A stretch of 64,000 nucleotides of DNA from Parietaria judaica (GCA_954871525.1 OX940861.1:12074842-12138841), one strand, 5' to 3'; counted from the first letter of the stretch, positions 46,238 to 58,735 are shown. Program-made: numbers and translations. Notes: generated by a model not told the origin, from the letters alone.

Positions 46238-46749
46238 TAGGGATGAACATAGGGATGAACAAAATAAACCGTAATCGAATATTAAATCGAAAACCGGATA
46301 TACCGGTATTGTATATATCGAATACCGAATTTAAACGGTTAAAACCGAAAACCAATGTACCATTCGGTTGCGGTATTCAATTATTATAAAATAAACCGAA
46401 TTTACCGCATATGACAAAATATTAGTAAATTATTTTATATTTTATATTGCGAGTTTATTAGTTTCACGTCTATATTTCATATCATTTTTTTACATAATGG
46501 CTAGTGGCTACATTATTGGAATTGTTAATATATATTGATTAATATTTTCATTCAATTTTCGTTATACTTTTCGAAGTGGTAAATGTGGTTAAAATACCGA
46601 TATTAACACAACCAATACCGAATATGCCGTAAATGTGGTTTTTATCTTTTTAAATAGGGTATTCAGTTTTCTTTATAAAAATACCAAAATGCGATATTCG
46701 GTCTATTATTTTGAGAAAACTACACCGAATACCCAGTTGTTCACCCCTT
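46238..46749. mobile_element. non-autonomous hAT-type element
   Basis: Begins TAGGGATGAACA and ends TTGTTCACCCCTT, with exact 8-bp flanking repeats CATATGAG (46230-46237 and 46750-46757). Ends are rich in ACCGAAT/CCGGTAT-type repeats, and the middle is AT-rich without coding. The left terminus is tandemly repeated (AGGGATGAACA twice within 25 bases). The architecture parallels 1954-2657, with different repeat wording. Confidence 0.85.
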
Positions 46750-46757
46750 CATATGAG

Positions 46758-47834
46758 AATACTTTAGGATCTTGTCGTATATTCTTGAGATCAAACCCCG
46801 AAAATTGCTACAATTAAATTATTATTTTTTATTTATTAGAGCTTAAAATTTGGAAATTGTATTGTATTTATGGCACAGAAAAATGCATTATCATGAATGG
46901 ACCCAAATTCCATAAACTCAACGAACCCACGTTCAGTTTCACGAAAATAATGAAACTAATTTGGAACAATCCCATGTGGTTATTGGACTTGGACCCAGAT
47001 ATGTTTTAATCACTAACTGATTCTATTTCTATATATATATATATATATATACACACACCAAATCATTCAGTTTTTGTTACATTTGTTTTACTGATACTTT
47101 TCTTCGGGAAAAAAAAAATTGAATATGACAGCTTTTGCGTTGTTATGAACTTATGATGAAGCTTTTAGTGCTCCTCAAAAAGTTGAACGACAATATTATT
47201 ACATTAATAAATAAAGATTATGTTTGGTGGTAGGTCAAAAGCTTACCTAGCTTCGTATTGAAAAAAGATGCTCATGTTAACGAGAAATACCACGTTATGG
47301 CGTTTTCCTCTAAGTCACGTAACTATATACATATAAAGTGATGGAGGGAGCCAGTTCTTTAGTTCAAGAAGGACACTAGATTTTTTCCTAATTACTATTT
47401 TATATATATAATAACGCCATTATAAGGCGAAACCGACCATGAATAATGAATTTCATTGAGAACACAAGTGTATCTACAGGTTTAGTAAAATTATCTCTTC
47501 TTTTATAACTATTTAGAAAACTTATAGGCACATAAAAAAAATGTTAAAACATTATATTTACATGTCGAAGTATATGTATTAGTGTACATAGATTATAACA
47601 CATACAGATAATGTTTTCAATTTTCTTAGAGATTTTTCATTATATTATTATTGGATTGTCTGATCGTATAATTTTTTTAATATGTAAGACAATGTAATCA
47701 TGTTAAATATTAAGACTAATTCAGAGGTCAACGCAATGGATTATGACGTGTCAAAGCGTAAGCGGAAAAATATATAAAATGAAATTTTCAGTTGAGCAAG
47801 TTATATTAAATAGAAAATAAATGACGCGATATAT
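46758..47834. other. intergenic stretch, no gene seen
   Basis: AT-rich. From about 47565 it is similar to 55947 onward, the 3' flank of the duplicated receptor kinase fragments. Confidence 0.6.
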
Positions 47835-48540
47835 ATTATTGTCGCAGAACTCGGGCTCTGTTGGCCTTTTTCCCGTCACCAACACTAGCAACACGACTCC
47901 GAAGCGTTACATGTCGCTCTTCTCGTTAGTTGAATCTGTACTCTGCGTATTAAACCCGAAAACAAAAAGAACAACTTCATCAAAATTATGCTAAAAAGAA
48001 ATCAATGATCTTTTAATAATCTTTTAGTAATATTTCTAAGAGAAAAATATATATTTTGAAATCGATAACGCACTTGGAGCGATCTAACCACGAGCTTCGA
48101 GGATTATTGGGTGGAGTTTTCGCCTCTGGCGGAATCGGCATTCACCTGAAGCATATTGGCAAGCCTGAATTCGGCGATTATGGGCTTCAAAAACTTTTCG
48201 AGGAAAATTTTGTTGGACTTGACATCTCGGTAGATCATTGGCTAGTCAGAGCTTGGTGGAGATACTCAAAGCCATTTGTTGCGCCTAAGAAGATCTCGTA
48301 TCACGAGTGTCTGTCGAGTTTCATCCTCTGCAGTCGTTGAGGGGTTACCGTTGAAGCTTGTGTTGTATTCGATGATCGAAAGACAATTGGAATTTGGCTG
48401 GAAAACTTGTTATGGGTTAAGTCGACGAGGCTTAATCTTGTGGATACCGGAATTTTACTGGATAGGTCATTGCTAAAGAGATTGAGAGTGCGAAGGCTTG
48501 TTAACGAGCCTAAAGATGACGCGATCGTGCCAACAATGAG
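47835..48540 (-). pseudogene. LRR receptor kinase fragment, RLK7/IKU2-like, copy 1
   Basis: Read on the minus strand from 48540 leftward, it starts with leucine-rich repeat sequence (SLGSLTSLRTLNLFSNDL, then LTHNKFSSQIP). After a gap in which most of the receptor is deleted it resumes in the kinase: a degraded catalytic loop (MIYRDVKSNKIFLEKFLKP, HRD replaced by YRD), AEFRLANMLQ in place of ADFGLA, then subdomain IX (NEKSDM-stop-RFGVVLLVLVTGKRP) ending near PEFCDNN. Multiple stops, frameshifts and lost catalytic residues make it non-functional. The wording fits LRR-XI kinases such as RLK7 and HAIKU2, by family memory. Plus-strand open frames here are shadows. Confidence 0.7.
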
Positions 48541-49222
48541 CTAAATTTGACCACTTTTGTTCTATTTCCAAACCTTTCCCTTCTCTTTCTTTTTTTAGAG
48601 TTTTGTAATTTAAGAACACAAAAAAAGTTAGCTATTAAACTTCTGAGAAAAAAAAAAAGTTAGGACATAACTATTTATTTTTTATAAAAAAAAAAGGTAC
48701 ACTTTTATCATCAACTGATTTATTGAATTGCGGCATAGCTATTTCATGCAATCACTTCGCCATCACTTGGTGCCAAGTCCGTCACTCGACTGAAATTATT
48801 TTTCAAACATGCTAATAAATTTACCAATGTATTATAGCCAAAATAGAAAACTACCTAACCGCAAGATTTCTTGAGTACAGATTTCATTATATTATTATTT
48901 AATTGCATGGTCTTATAAATTTGAATATGTAAGACAATGTAATGATGAAAAAACATTAAGACTAATTTAATATTAAGACTGAATCGATTCTCGTCGTACA
49001 AGACATGATAATGCGTCGGCCGGCTCGTTCCCTGCCAAATATGAAAAAATATATGTCAAAGTATTAATAAAAATAATGAACAATATAAATAACATGCAAT
49101 AATATATTTAGAAATAATCACTTGGATGTCGGGATGATGGTGTCAAGGGTTTTCCCAGTCAAAATGAACACCCCTGTAAATATTGTATGAATGAACCAAA
49201 CGTGCTGGGGAACAATTTCTGT

Positions 49223-49261
<39 letters not shown>

Positions 49262-49307
49262 GAATGAAGCTTATATTTTCGATAAGGGTTAGTTATATTT
49301 ATATAGT
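48541..49307. other. rearranged intergenic DNA between duplicated segments
   Basis: Contains a further short copy (about 48885-48975) of the kinase 3' flank sequence also seen at 47640-47720, 56005-56085 and 56790-56870, and a TA microsatellite at 49222-49258. Confidence 0.55.
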
Positions 49308-49741
49308 TGAGAAATATTCATTTATTGCCTCTAAACCTAATTCATTGGATTTGATACACAACTACCCAAATTAATGGCGCTAGTAAATACCATCATAAAC
49401 CCTAAACTCCAGTATCTGTATTACTTTTGAGAAGTTTTAATTACCGCTATGTTTACAAGATATCGGAGATGAATAATGTAGTAGCGGGGCAATTGGGGGT
49501 ACATAGCGGATTGGGGTTTAATAGTGTTGTCTCGTTTTTTTTTCTTCTTCTTCTTCATTGCTCTTTAGTATTTTACATACATTTATGAATAAAAATATAT
49601 TCAAAACATCTTATGTTAAGACAATTGATTCGAACACGACACCTTGAGGGATAATGTGTAAAGACAAAGAAGAAGCTTATATCTTTGGATTCATTAAGGC
49701 ATTGATCAATCGTACACACTTTGCAGACAACATATATTACA
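49308..49741. repeat. segmental repeat A, copy 1 (left flank of the copia insertion)
   Basis: Matches 55482-55913 at roughly 90 percent by eye, including GGCGCTAGT, AGCGGATTGGGGTTTAATAG and ATATATTACA. The copia target site TTACA is at its right end. Confidence 0.88.
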
Positions 49742-50294
49742 TGTGAGCTTAAGCCTGACTTAGTCCGGATGACGACCAGAACCCAGGACGGGCAGAAACA
49801 CTTGCGAGGAGTCAGCCCGGGTACCGACCAGAACAGAAGACGGACAGCTGTTCAGCCCAGCTTGGGTGAACACGAGCAAAACGACCGGATAGAAGGCAAG
49901 CCCGGCCAGAGGCAGACGAGCAAGCCAGCTCGGGGACAGAGAAGCTGTCCGGGCAGGAAAGGGAAAGTCAGCAACTACCCAGCAAGGAAAGCGCGTAGCT
50001 TGAGGAGCAAGCAAAGATCAAGTCAAAGATTTGATAGGATTATTTAGGGTAGTTTCCTGATTTGGTGCGATTTGGTTAGCTAGGGTTTCGCCTATGTGAG
50101 GCTATAAATATACCTAGCATGTACACTTTGTACAGTGTAGAGTCCATTAGAATTTTGAGTTTATCTTCTTGTATTGCCTTCGATTATTAATCAAGAGAAT
50201 TCCTTCTCCCAAAAGTTTGTGTCCTTTATTTTTCTGTTCGATTTCTTTTGGTGTTATTCGTGTTCTTTGCAGATCCGTGAATTGGGATCCAACA
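49742..50294 (+). repeat. copia 5' LTR
   Basis: TGTGAGCTTAAGC...GGGATCCAACA. Contains a TATA-type CTATAAATATACC at about 50102-50114, a probable promoter. Confidence 0.93.
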
Positions 50295-50296
50295 AG

Positions 50297-50308
50297 TGGT
50301 ATCAGAGC
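50297..50308 (+). promoter_or_regulatory. primer binding site (initiator tRNA-Met type)
   Basis: TGGTATCAGAGC, 2 bases after the 5' LTR. Confidence 0.92.
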
Positions 50309-50322
50309 TTCAATCGAAGAAC

Positions 50323-53300
50323 ATGTCTTCATCATTAGAGTCACCGATGGAAAGAGCTTTGGTCGCGCCGAAACCAGACACCAGAGAAGGCACAGTTACA
50401 CTCCATTACCCCATGCTCACGAAGAGCAATTACGCCGTGTGGGCGTTGAAGATGAGGGTGAATCTGCAGGCGCAGGGAGTATGGGAGGCCGTAGAGAACG
50501 GCGGTGTCGAAGGGCGCAAGGAAAGAATGGCTCTAGCCGCTATCTACCAAGCAGTTCCGGAAGAAGTTCTTCTCATGCTTGCCGAGAAAGATTCCGCGAA
50601 GGAAGCATGGAAAACTCTTCAGACCATGCACATGGGCGCAGATCGCGTCAAGGAGGCAAAGGTCCAGACCTTGAAGAGTGAGTTCGAGGTCATGAGGATG
50701 AGGGAGAGCGAATCAATTGATGATTTTGCTATGCGGCTCACGTCCATTGTGACCGACATACGCTCGCTGGGAGACAAGGTGGAGGAGACCACCGTCGTTA
50801 AGAAATTCCTCCGAGCAGTGCCTCACAGGTACATGCAGATCGTGACATCGATAGAGCAGTTCGGCGATCTCAAGACCATGTCGGTCGAGGAGGTTGTTGG
50901 TCGCCTAAAAGCCCACGAGGAGAGACTCCGGGGTTACAGTGACAGAGAAGAGGACAAGAACCTCCTGCTCACGCATGAAGAATGGACGGCCAGACAGCGG
51001 AAAACCGGGGGAGTCGAGTTTTCTACAAGATCCTCAGGTCGGAACAGCTTCGGTGGAGAAGTCCGAGGACGCGGACAGGGTCGTGGACGAGGTCGAGGTC
51101 GGGACATGCGTGGTCGCGGCGGTGGATCTACCCATCAGGAAGGCACACCAGGAGAGACAAGAGCACAGTGAAGTGCTACAATTGTCAGAAGCTTGGGCAC
51201 TTTGCATCTGAGTGCCAGAGCAGGAACCAGGGCGAAGAGGCGAATCTAGCGAGATTCCAAGACGACCAGCCGGCATTGTTGTTTGCCGAACAGGAAACGC
51301 ACCTGGACGAACAGAATGGCGAGTGTGACGCCAAGGCCCGGGCAGAAGTGATCAGTGTGCCAATCAGCCCAGAGGCCGAGCAGATCTGTCCGGAGGAGAC
51401 CAGCGAGAAGGTTTTCCTCATCGAGGATAAGGTTATTGCAAACCTCCTCGTAGACGGAGAGAAGAAGGTCAATACCGACATATGGTACTTAGACAACGGA
51501 GCTAGCAACCACATGACTGGGGACCGAGCTAAGTTTGAAGAGCTCGATGAGAAGATCACGGGTAGCGTGAAATTCGGCGACGGATCAGTCGTAGAAATCA
51601 GAGGCAGAGGGTCGATCCTGTTCGAGTGCAAGAATGGGGACCAGCGTCTGATGACCCAGGTTTATTTCATCCCGAAGTTGAAGAGCAACATCATCAGTCT
51701 AGGGCCGATGACTGAGATCGGGAATACGGTGTTGCTGCAAGGGTTCTACCTGAAGATGTGGACCAAGGAAGGAGAGCTGTTGATGAAGGTGGAGCGGACA
51801 CCCAACAGGCTCTATAAGATTCTCCTGAAGACGTGTCCGCCCGTCTGTCTCATGGCATCGATGGCGGACCCGGCTTGGCTATGGCACGCACGGCTCGGAC
51901 ACGTGAATTTTCACGCGCTCAAGATGATGGGCGAGAAGAAGATGGCCTTCGGGGTTCCCAAGATAGAACACCCCGACCAGCTATGTGAGTGCTGCATGAT
52001 CGCAAAGCAGGCGAGGATACCGTTTCCGATCAAGGCCAGGTTCCGAGCAGAGAGACCCTTACAGTTGGTGCATGCAGATCTATGTGGTTCAGTCACCCCA
52101 GCAACTTTGGCAGGTAACAAGTACTTTCTTTTACTTGTTGATGATTACAGTCGCTGGATGTGGGTTTATATGCTTAAGGAGAAAAGTGGAGCCTTTGAGG
52201 TCTTCAAGAAGTTCAAGAAGATCGTGGAGAATGGCTCGGTGCACAGGTTAAAGGTCTTGCGTACAGACCGAGGAGGAGAATTCACCTCCCAGCAGTTCAG
52301 AGAGTTCTGCGACCAGGAAGGAGTTCAACGTCACCTGTCCGCACCCCACACGCCCCAGCAGAATGGCGTAGTGGAAAGACGAAACCGAACTGTGATGAAC
52401 ACAGCAAGGAGCTTACTCAAGAGCATGCAAATTCCAGCCCGATTTTGGGCAGATGCAGTAAGGCATGCGGTCTACCTGCTTAATCGTTTGCCGACCAAAG
52501 CGCTAGGAGAGCGTACCCCATACCAGGCGTGGAAAGGGAAGAAACCCCACTTAGAACACTTGAAAGTGTTCGGGTGCACCGCACACGTGAAGATTGCGGG
52601 GCCACATCTCAAGAAGTTGGATGACAGGAGTCAGAATATGGTGTACCTTGGCGTTGAAGAAGGAAGCAAGGCACACAGACTCTATGATCCACGACGCGCC
52701 AGACTCCAAGTGAGCAGAGATGCTGTGTTCGAAGAGGAGATGAAGTGGGATTGGCGCGACGAGAAGGGAGAACCCGAGCAGAACTCAGTGGAGTTCATTG
52801 TCGAAGACGACCAGGATGTTGCCGAGCAAGAGAAGCCCGGAACACCCAGCTCGGGAACAGTCTTGCCAGAAACGAGGGAACCCAGCCCGGGAGAGAGCAC
52901 CCCGGATACACCCAGGACACCAAGTCCGAGCAGGACCAGCCCGTCCAGCTCGGGAGATTCCTCCATAAAAGACGGCCCAAGAGGATTCCGACCTCTAGCA
53001 GACGTCTACGATCAGACTCAAGAAGTGGATATGAGCCTGGAGGAACTTTCTTTGTTGTGTGCAGAAGAACCAGCCAGCTTCCAGGAGGCAGCAGCCGAGC
53101 AGGAGTGGCAGGAAGCAATGGAGAAGGAGTTGGAGTCCATTGAGAAGAACAGGACATGGGAGCTTACCGACCTGCCCAAAGGTCATAATCCCATCGGCCT
53201 GAAGTGGGTGTATAAGCTGAAGAAGGACACTGAGGGGAATGTCCTTAAGCACAAGGCAAGGCTGGTAGCTAAAGGCTACGTGCAGAGGAAAGGCATAGAC

Positions 53301-54922
53301 TTTGAGGAAGTCTTTGCTCCAGTAGCAAGACTGGACATGATCAGACTCATCCTAGCCCTAGCAGCTCATCGAGGTTGGGAAATTCACCATCTGGATGTCA
53401 AATCGGCATTCCTAAACGGTGACCTCGAATAAGAAGTGTACGTCAAGCAACCAGAGGGGTTCGGTGTCACGGGCAAGGAGCAGAAGGTGTACAAGCTATC
53501 CAAGGCCTTATACGGGTTAAAACAAGCACCAAGAGCGTGGAACATCCGCCTTGACAAGAGCTTGAAGAATCTTGGATTCACAAAGTGCTTGAGCGAGCAG
53601 GCAGTCTACACCAGGAGTACCGGGCAGGAAACTCCGATCGTGGGAGTGTATGTGGACGACCTGATCGTCACAGGATCCAGCGCAGGAGGCGTAGATGGGT
53701 TCAAGCAGCAGATGATGGCCGAATTCGAGATGAGTGACCTCGATTACTTTCGTACTACCTTGGTCTCGAGGTGGAACAGAAGAAGGACTGCATTACGCTG
53801 AAGCAGTCGGCCTACGCGAAGAAGATCCTTAAACAGTTCGAGATGGCGGACTGTAACTCGAGCAAGTACCCTATGGAGGCGAAGCTGCAGCTCGGGAAGG
53901 ATGCTGAAGGGAGAAGAGTGGATCCCACGGAGTACAGACGCGTGATCGGGTGCCTGAGGTATCTCACCCACACCCGACCAGACATTTCACACGCAGTCGG
54001 GATAGTCAGTCGATACATGGAGAAGCCCACGAGTGCACACCAGCAGGCGGTGAAGCACATCTTGCGTTACGTGAAGGGCACGACGGACTACGGGATCCAG
54101 TACAACCGAGGAAGTGGAGCAGAAGTACTAGTCGGCTTTACGGACAGTGATCTGGCCGGTGATATCGATGACAGGAAGAGTACCGGAGGGATGGCGTTCT
54201 ACCTCAACGGAAACCTGATCACCTGGCAGTCTCAAAAGCAGCAGACAGTAGCTCTATCCTCATGCGAAGCAGAGTTCATGGCGGCAACCGCAGCAGCATG
54301 TCAGGCTATGTGGTTGAAAGGGCTACTCAGTGAGATGACAGGTTCCGAGCAGAAAACACCAACTCTCTACGTGGACAACAAGTCTGCAATCGCGTTGATG
54401 AAGAATCCAGTGTTTCACGGACGAAGCAAACACATTGACACGAAGTACCATTATATTCGTGAGTGTGTGGAGAAGCGACAGATTATCGTAGTGTTCATCA
54501 GCACAAGGGAGCAGCGAGCAGACATCCTTACCAAGGCTTTGGCGAGAGTGAAGTTCGCGGAGATGAGAGAGTTGCTCGGAGTAAAGAGTGTAGCAAGTCA
54601 AGCTTACGGGGGAGAATGTGAGCTTAAGCTTGACTTAGTCCAGATGACGACCAGAACCCAGGACGGGCAGAAACACTTGCAAGGAGTCAGCCCGGGTACC
54701 GACCAGAACAGAAGACGGACAGCTGTTCAGCCCAGCTCGGGTGAACACGAGCAAAACGTCCGGATAGAAGGCAAGCCCGGCCAGAGGCAGACGAGCAGGC
54801 CAGCTCGGGGACAGAGAAGCTGTCCGGGAAGGAAAGGGAAAGTCAGCAACTACCCAGCAAGGAAAGCGCGTAGCTTGAGGAGCAAGCAAAGATCAAGTCA
54901 AAGATTTGATAGGATTATTTAG
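50323..54922 (+). pseudogene. copia Gag-Pol polyprotein with two frameshifts and one nonsense codon
   Basis: Starts at the ATG 14 nt after the primer binding site. Gag ([10 protein letters not shown]) and the RGRG linker are read to about 51145. There a one-base loss, relative to the sister copy, shifts the frame just before the CCHC knuckle ([14 protein letters not shown]). The next frame carries protease (DNGAS), integrase ([25 protein letters not shown]) and the first RT blocks, until a premature stop at 53430-53432 in what reads as a Glu-rich site. The same frame resumes with RT (LYGLKQAPRAW, YVDDLIVTG). A second one-base loss near 53741 moves the remainder (RNase H with [25 protein letters not shown]) to a third frame. 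That frame runs without a stop through the polypurine tract and about 100 codons into the LTR. All domains are present but the copy is disabled as it stands. Confidence 0.92.
54606..54616 (+). promoter_or_regulatory. polypurine tract
   Basis: ACGGGGGAGAA immediately before the 3' LTR. Confidence 0.9.
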
Positions 54923-55169
54923 GGTAGTTTCCTGATTTGGTGCGATTTGGTTAGCTAGGGTTTCGCCTATGTGAGGCTATAAATATACCTAGCATGTACA
55001 CTTTGTACAGTGTAGAGTCCATTAGAATTTTGAGTTTATCTTCTTGTATTGCCTTCGATTATTAATCAAGAGAATTCCTTCTCCCAAAAGTTTGTGTCCT
55101 TTATTTTTCTGTTCGATTTCTTTTGGTGTTATTCATGTTCTTTGCAGATCCGTGAATTGGGATCCAACA
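54617..55169 (+). repeat. copia 3' LTR
   Basis: Same length as the 5' LTR, with about eight substitutions. The coding frame enters it and stops at 54922. Confidence 0.93.
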
Positions 55170-55174
55170 TTACA

Positions 55175-55481
55175 TTGTATAAGATCGTGTTGTTTTCGGT
55201 GCAAAACGCTAATATAGTGTAAGAGAATTAAGCGACGTGTTAATTCAAGGTATAGTTTTTGTTACCACTATATAATCTGCTTGGTCTCGCTACCAAATAT
55301 GTTCAACTTCTACGACTGGTATATATTAGCGGTTTCTAGTTTACGGTGAAGAATTTATTTTGTTTTTCATTATAGCATGCGGGTGTTTAAATTATATAGT
55401 ATATCACACGAATGCAAACATTTATTATTCCTTCATTCCCTAACTCCTCGATTCGACATATAGTCTCCAACTTAATGAATC
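55175..55481. other. flank between the copia element and segmental repeat A copy 2
   Basis: Begins TTGTATAAGATCGTG, the continuation of repeat A copy 1 interrupted by the copia element. The rest is AT-rich with nothing recognised. Confidence 0.6.
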
Positions 55482-55913
55482 TGAGAAAGATTCATTTATT
55501 GCATCTAAACCTAATTCATTTGATTTGATACACAACTAACCAAATTAATGGCGCTAGTTAATACCATCATAAACCCTAAACCCCATTATCCGCACTACTC
55601 TTGAGAAGTTTTAATCACCGCTATGTTTACAAGATAGCGGAGATGAATAATGCAGTAGCGGGGCAATCAGGGGTACATAGCGGATTGGGGTTTAATAGTG
55701 TTATGGTCTCGGTTTTATTTTTTTCCATTGTTCTTTAGTATTTTACATATTTATGAATAAAAACATATTCAAAACATTTTATGTTAATACAATTGATTCG
55801 AACACGACACCTTGAGGCATAATATGTGAAGACAAAGAAGAAGCTTATGTCTTGGATTCATTAATGCTTTGATCATTCCTAAACACTTTGCGAACAACAT
55901 ATATTACATTATA
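55482..55913. repeat. segmental repeat A, copy 2, carrying an empty copia site
   Basis: Matches 49308-49741. At 55904-55908 it has TTACA followed by TTATATAAGATCGTG, equivalent to the uninterrupted copia target site. Confidence 0.88.
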
Positions 55914-56209
55914 TAAGATCGTGTACATATCTCCGAGTTCAATATATGTATTAGTGTACATAGATTATAACACATACAGATTATATTTTCAAATTTCTTA
56001 GAGATTTTCCATTATATTATTATTGGATTGTTCGATTGTATAAAGTTTTTAATATGTAAGATAATTTAATCATGCTAAATATTAAGACTAATTTAGAGGT
56101 CAAATAGTCACTCAATCGATTATAATGTATCACCGCGTAAGCGGAAAAATATATAAAATAAAATTTTCAATCAAACAAGTTATATTAAATAGAAACTAAA
56201 TAACTCGAT

Positions 56210-56575
56210 ATATATTATTATCGCAGAACTCGGACTCAATTGGCCTTTTCCCCTACCAACTCTAGCAACACGACTCCGAAGCTTTACATGTCGCTCTTCT
56301 CGTTCACTTAGAAGTTGTATCTGTACTTTGCGTATCAATCCTGAAAACAAAAAGAACAACTTTAGCAAAATTATCCTAAAAATAAATCAATGATCTTATA
56401 ATAATCTTTTAGTAATATTTCTATGAGAAAAATATATATTTTGAAATCGGTAACACCCTTGGAGCGATGTAACCATGAGTTCCGGCGATGATCTGGGTGG
56501 AGTTTTGGCCTCCGGTGGAATGTGCAGTCACCTGAAGCATATTGGCAAGCCTGAATTCGGCGATTCTTGGCAAGT
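56210..56575 (-). pseudogene. LRR receptor kinase fragment, RLK7/IKU2-like, copy 2
   Basis: Minus strand. PRIAEFRLANMLQ and IIAGTHGYIAP (activation loop and near-APE) at about 56571-56450 are followed by a probable intron remnant (AG near 56343). Then comes subdomain IX (VNEKSDM-stop-SFGVVLLELV) at about 56310-56255, with a frameshift into PEFCDNN-equivalent sequence. It lines up with the kinase part of copy 1 at 47835-48190 in the same orientation, and the flanks 55947-56210 match 47565-47835. No LRR part is seen to its right. Clearly non-functional. Confidence 0.68.
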
Positions 56576-56600
56576 CGAGCAGAGCGCGTGGACGGTTAGT

Positions 56601-58642
56601 GTGGCATTACACATGAGATAGATTATGTTTTTTTTTTTCTTCTAATTCTCGACTGCCGTTATTTTTTAAACAAACAAATAATTTTTACCATTGTTTTACA
56701 TATAAAATAGAAAACTACCAAACTGTAACTACGGACTTGCACCTACCGTCATCGCACATAAGGATTTTCCACCTACAGATTTCTTGTCTTCATATTTCAT
56801 TATATTATTATTGGATTGTCTGACCTTTTAGATTTTAATATGCAAGACCATATAATCATGCTAAATATTAAGACTAATCTTACAGCGTAAGCGGAATATA
56901 TAAAATAAAATATATAATTGAACAAGTTATATTGAATAGAAACTAAATGACTCGTTATAAATTAACATAAATATATTGCAGTTACATTGCTACATAGAAT
57001 TGGGTTTTAATTTTTTTGCCATTTGCAAGAGAGTTTTTTTTTTTAATAGAACTTTAAAGGGAGGGCACGTGCCGATCCTCGGCCCTGGCTCCCTCTGTCT
57101 ATATATATGATTCATATTTTGTTAATTTTTAATGGTGTTTTACCTTGAAAAGCTAGCAGTTCTAGTGAGTTTTATTGTTTGTAGCTTATATATCGCTGTT
57201 TTGACCTAAAACCGTTTTTTTCTGTACCTTGCAATGCAAGCAATGATCATAGGGTACATTCTGTTTTCTTCAGCTTTATTATATAGTGATCCAATTATGT
57301 GGAAATTCGATCCTTTAGTTTTGTTTTAATTTCAGGTATAAGTAAGTAATATGCCTTTTTATTTTTTGTTTTGAATTTTTTTTATCAAATAATTGCATTT
57401 TTAAAGAACGTCCTATTTTTTTTATTTTTTTTTTGGCAATGTTAAGCTATATAATAAAAAAAATAAGAGAAATTAACAACATAATTATTTCAAAGTATAA
57501 AAAAAATGGTAAGATATTCTCGAACGTAATTTTCCTTTGGTACTCATTTCGATTGCCCTTTTCGTCAATCGTCTAATTTTTATTTTTATTTATGGAGTAA
57601 CATTTAAGCTTTTAATTTTTCTTCTGCTCATGGCTATCGGTCATGACAATGAAACCCTTTTATTTTTCTTATAAATTTAAAAATAATAAATCCTAGGAAA
57701 AGTCCAAATGGAGTCGTCAAAACATTCCTACCTCAACAACCACGTACACGGTACATATATCAAGCATGTCACTAGTAACACACTCAATAATTAATCTTCA
57801 AGTTCAAACTAACAATTTCTAACACAAAAAAATGTGTCAACTTTACATTGTTTCTTAATAATTAATTCATACAATGATGAAAAGACTCCACTAAGACAAC
57901 TACAAAAGCCACATCTCTTTTTCTTATTTCCCTATTTATTTATCAATAACGCGGCGATTCCTTTCTTTCCAACATTTTAATACAATTAATTTAAGAACAA
58001 AAAAGTATGAAAGAATTAGAGCAATTGGCATTAATGCCTCCTACTTTTATTAGTTGATGCACTTTATCTCTTTGAAATTTTAACTTTTATCAACAATGCC
58101 CTCTAAACTTTTAAAAAATAGCCGATTGTTGCTAAGCGAGCTCATATCCCAACTAAGTTGGCATCCAAGGAACACGAAGTAAGAATGTAAATTAGTTTGC
58201 GAACAAAAATGGTATACTTAATTATATGATAATTGTGAACGAGTCGAAACTCAAAAATTTCATTTTCAATGAAAAGTTATGATAGTCTCCTATAATTGGA
58301 TAGAAAAAAAATTTGATGAAAACACTCATATATTATGCATATATGTTACCACATATTTTCTGCTATTTCCTCACGCATATGTGTGAGGGTACCAATTTTT
58401 GACAATTCAAGGGGCATCCGCTCCAAATACTAACATTTAAGGGGCAAAACGCACCAAAGAGCTAAGTCGGAGGGCATTTGTGCCAAACCCTCTAAAAATA
58501 AACCGAACCCACAATTATTTAACATTAGGTATGAAGTCTAACCCAAGTCATCACAATGATGCATGCGTTTGTTTGAAAAGTAAAAGAATATAGAAATGGT
58601 TAAGTGGACCAAACTTCACTTGCTCCAATCGCTTTACACCAA
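56601..58642. other. intergenic stretch, no gene supported
   Basis: AT-rich. A third partial copy of the kinase flank repeat lies at about 56780-56960. A GC-richer phrase near 57058-57100 (GGGCACGTGCC, GGCCCTGGCTCCCTC) resembles plant DNA-transposon ends. Phrases ATGCCCTC (58095) and GAGGGCAT (58471) may be the ends of a decayed TIR element. No boundaries are firm. Confidence 0.5.
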
Positions 58643-58650
58643 TATATAAG
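58643..58650 (+). promoter_or_regulatory. TATA box of the phytocyanin gene
   Basis: TATATAAG, 86 bases before the start codon, followed by a CT-rich leader (TTCTTCTTCTTC). Spacing fits a plant core promoter. Confidence 0.6.
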
Positions 58651-58735
58651 AGCCCTCTAAACCCTTGATCTAAATTACCAGACAATTCTTCTTCTTCTTT
58701 CTTCTACACTGATTAATCCGTGTGAGTGATCAGCA

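Larger units (their letters stand above)
49742..55169 (+). mobile_element. nearly complete Ty1/copia LTR retrotransposon
   Basis: 5428 bp, with 553-bp LTRs at both ends, target duplication TTACA (49737-49741 and 55170-55174), primer binding site 50297-50308 and polypurine tract 54606-54616. It encodes Gag, protease, integrase, reverse transcriptase and RNase H in that order. The LTRs differ by about eight substitutions (about 1.4 percent), so the insertion is recent. It is the same family as 12352-16636, in the opposite orientation. Three small mutations break the coding frame. Confidence 0.95.

Noticed and set aside
48056..48476. Plus-strand open frames of 94 and 66 codons
   Set aside because: The minus strand of the same bases reads as receptor kinase catalytic loop and LRR sequence, so the plus-strand frames are shadows.
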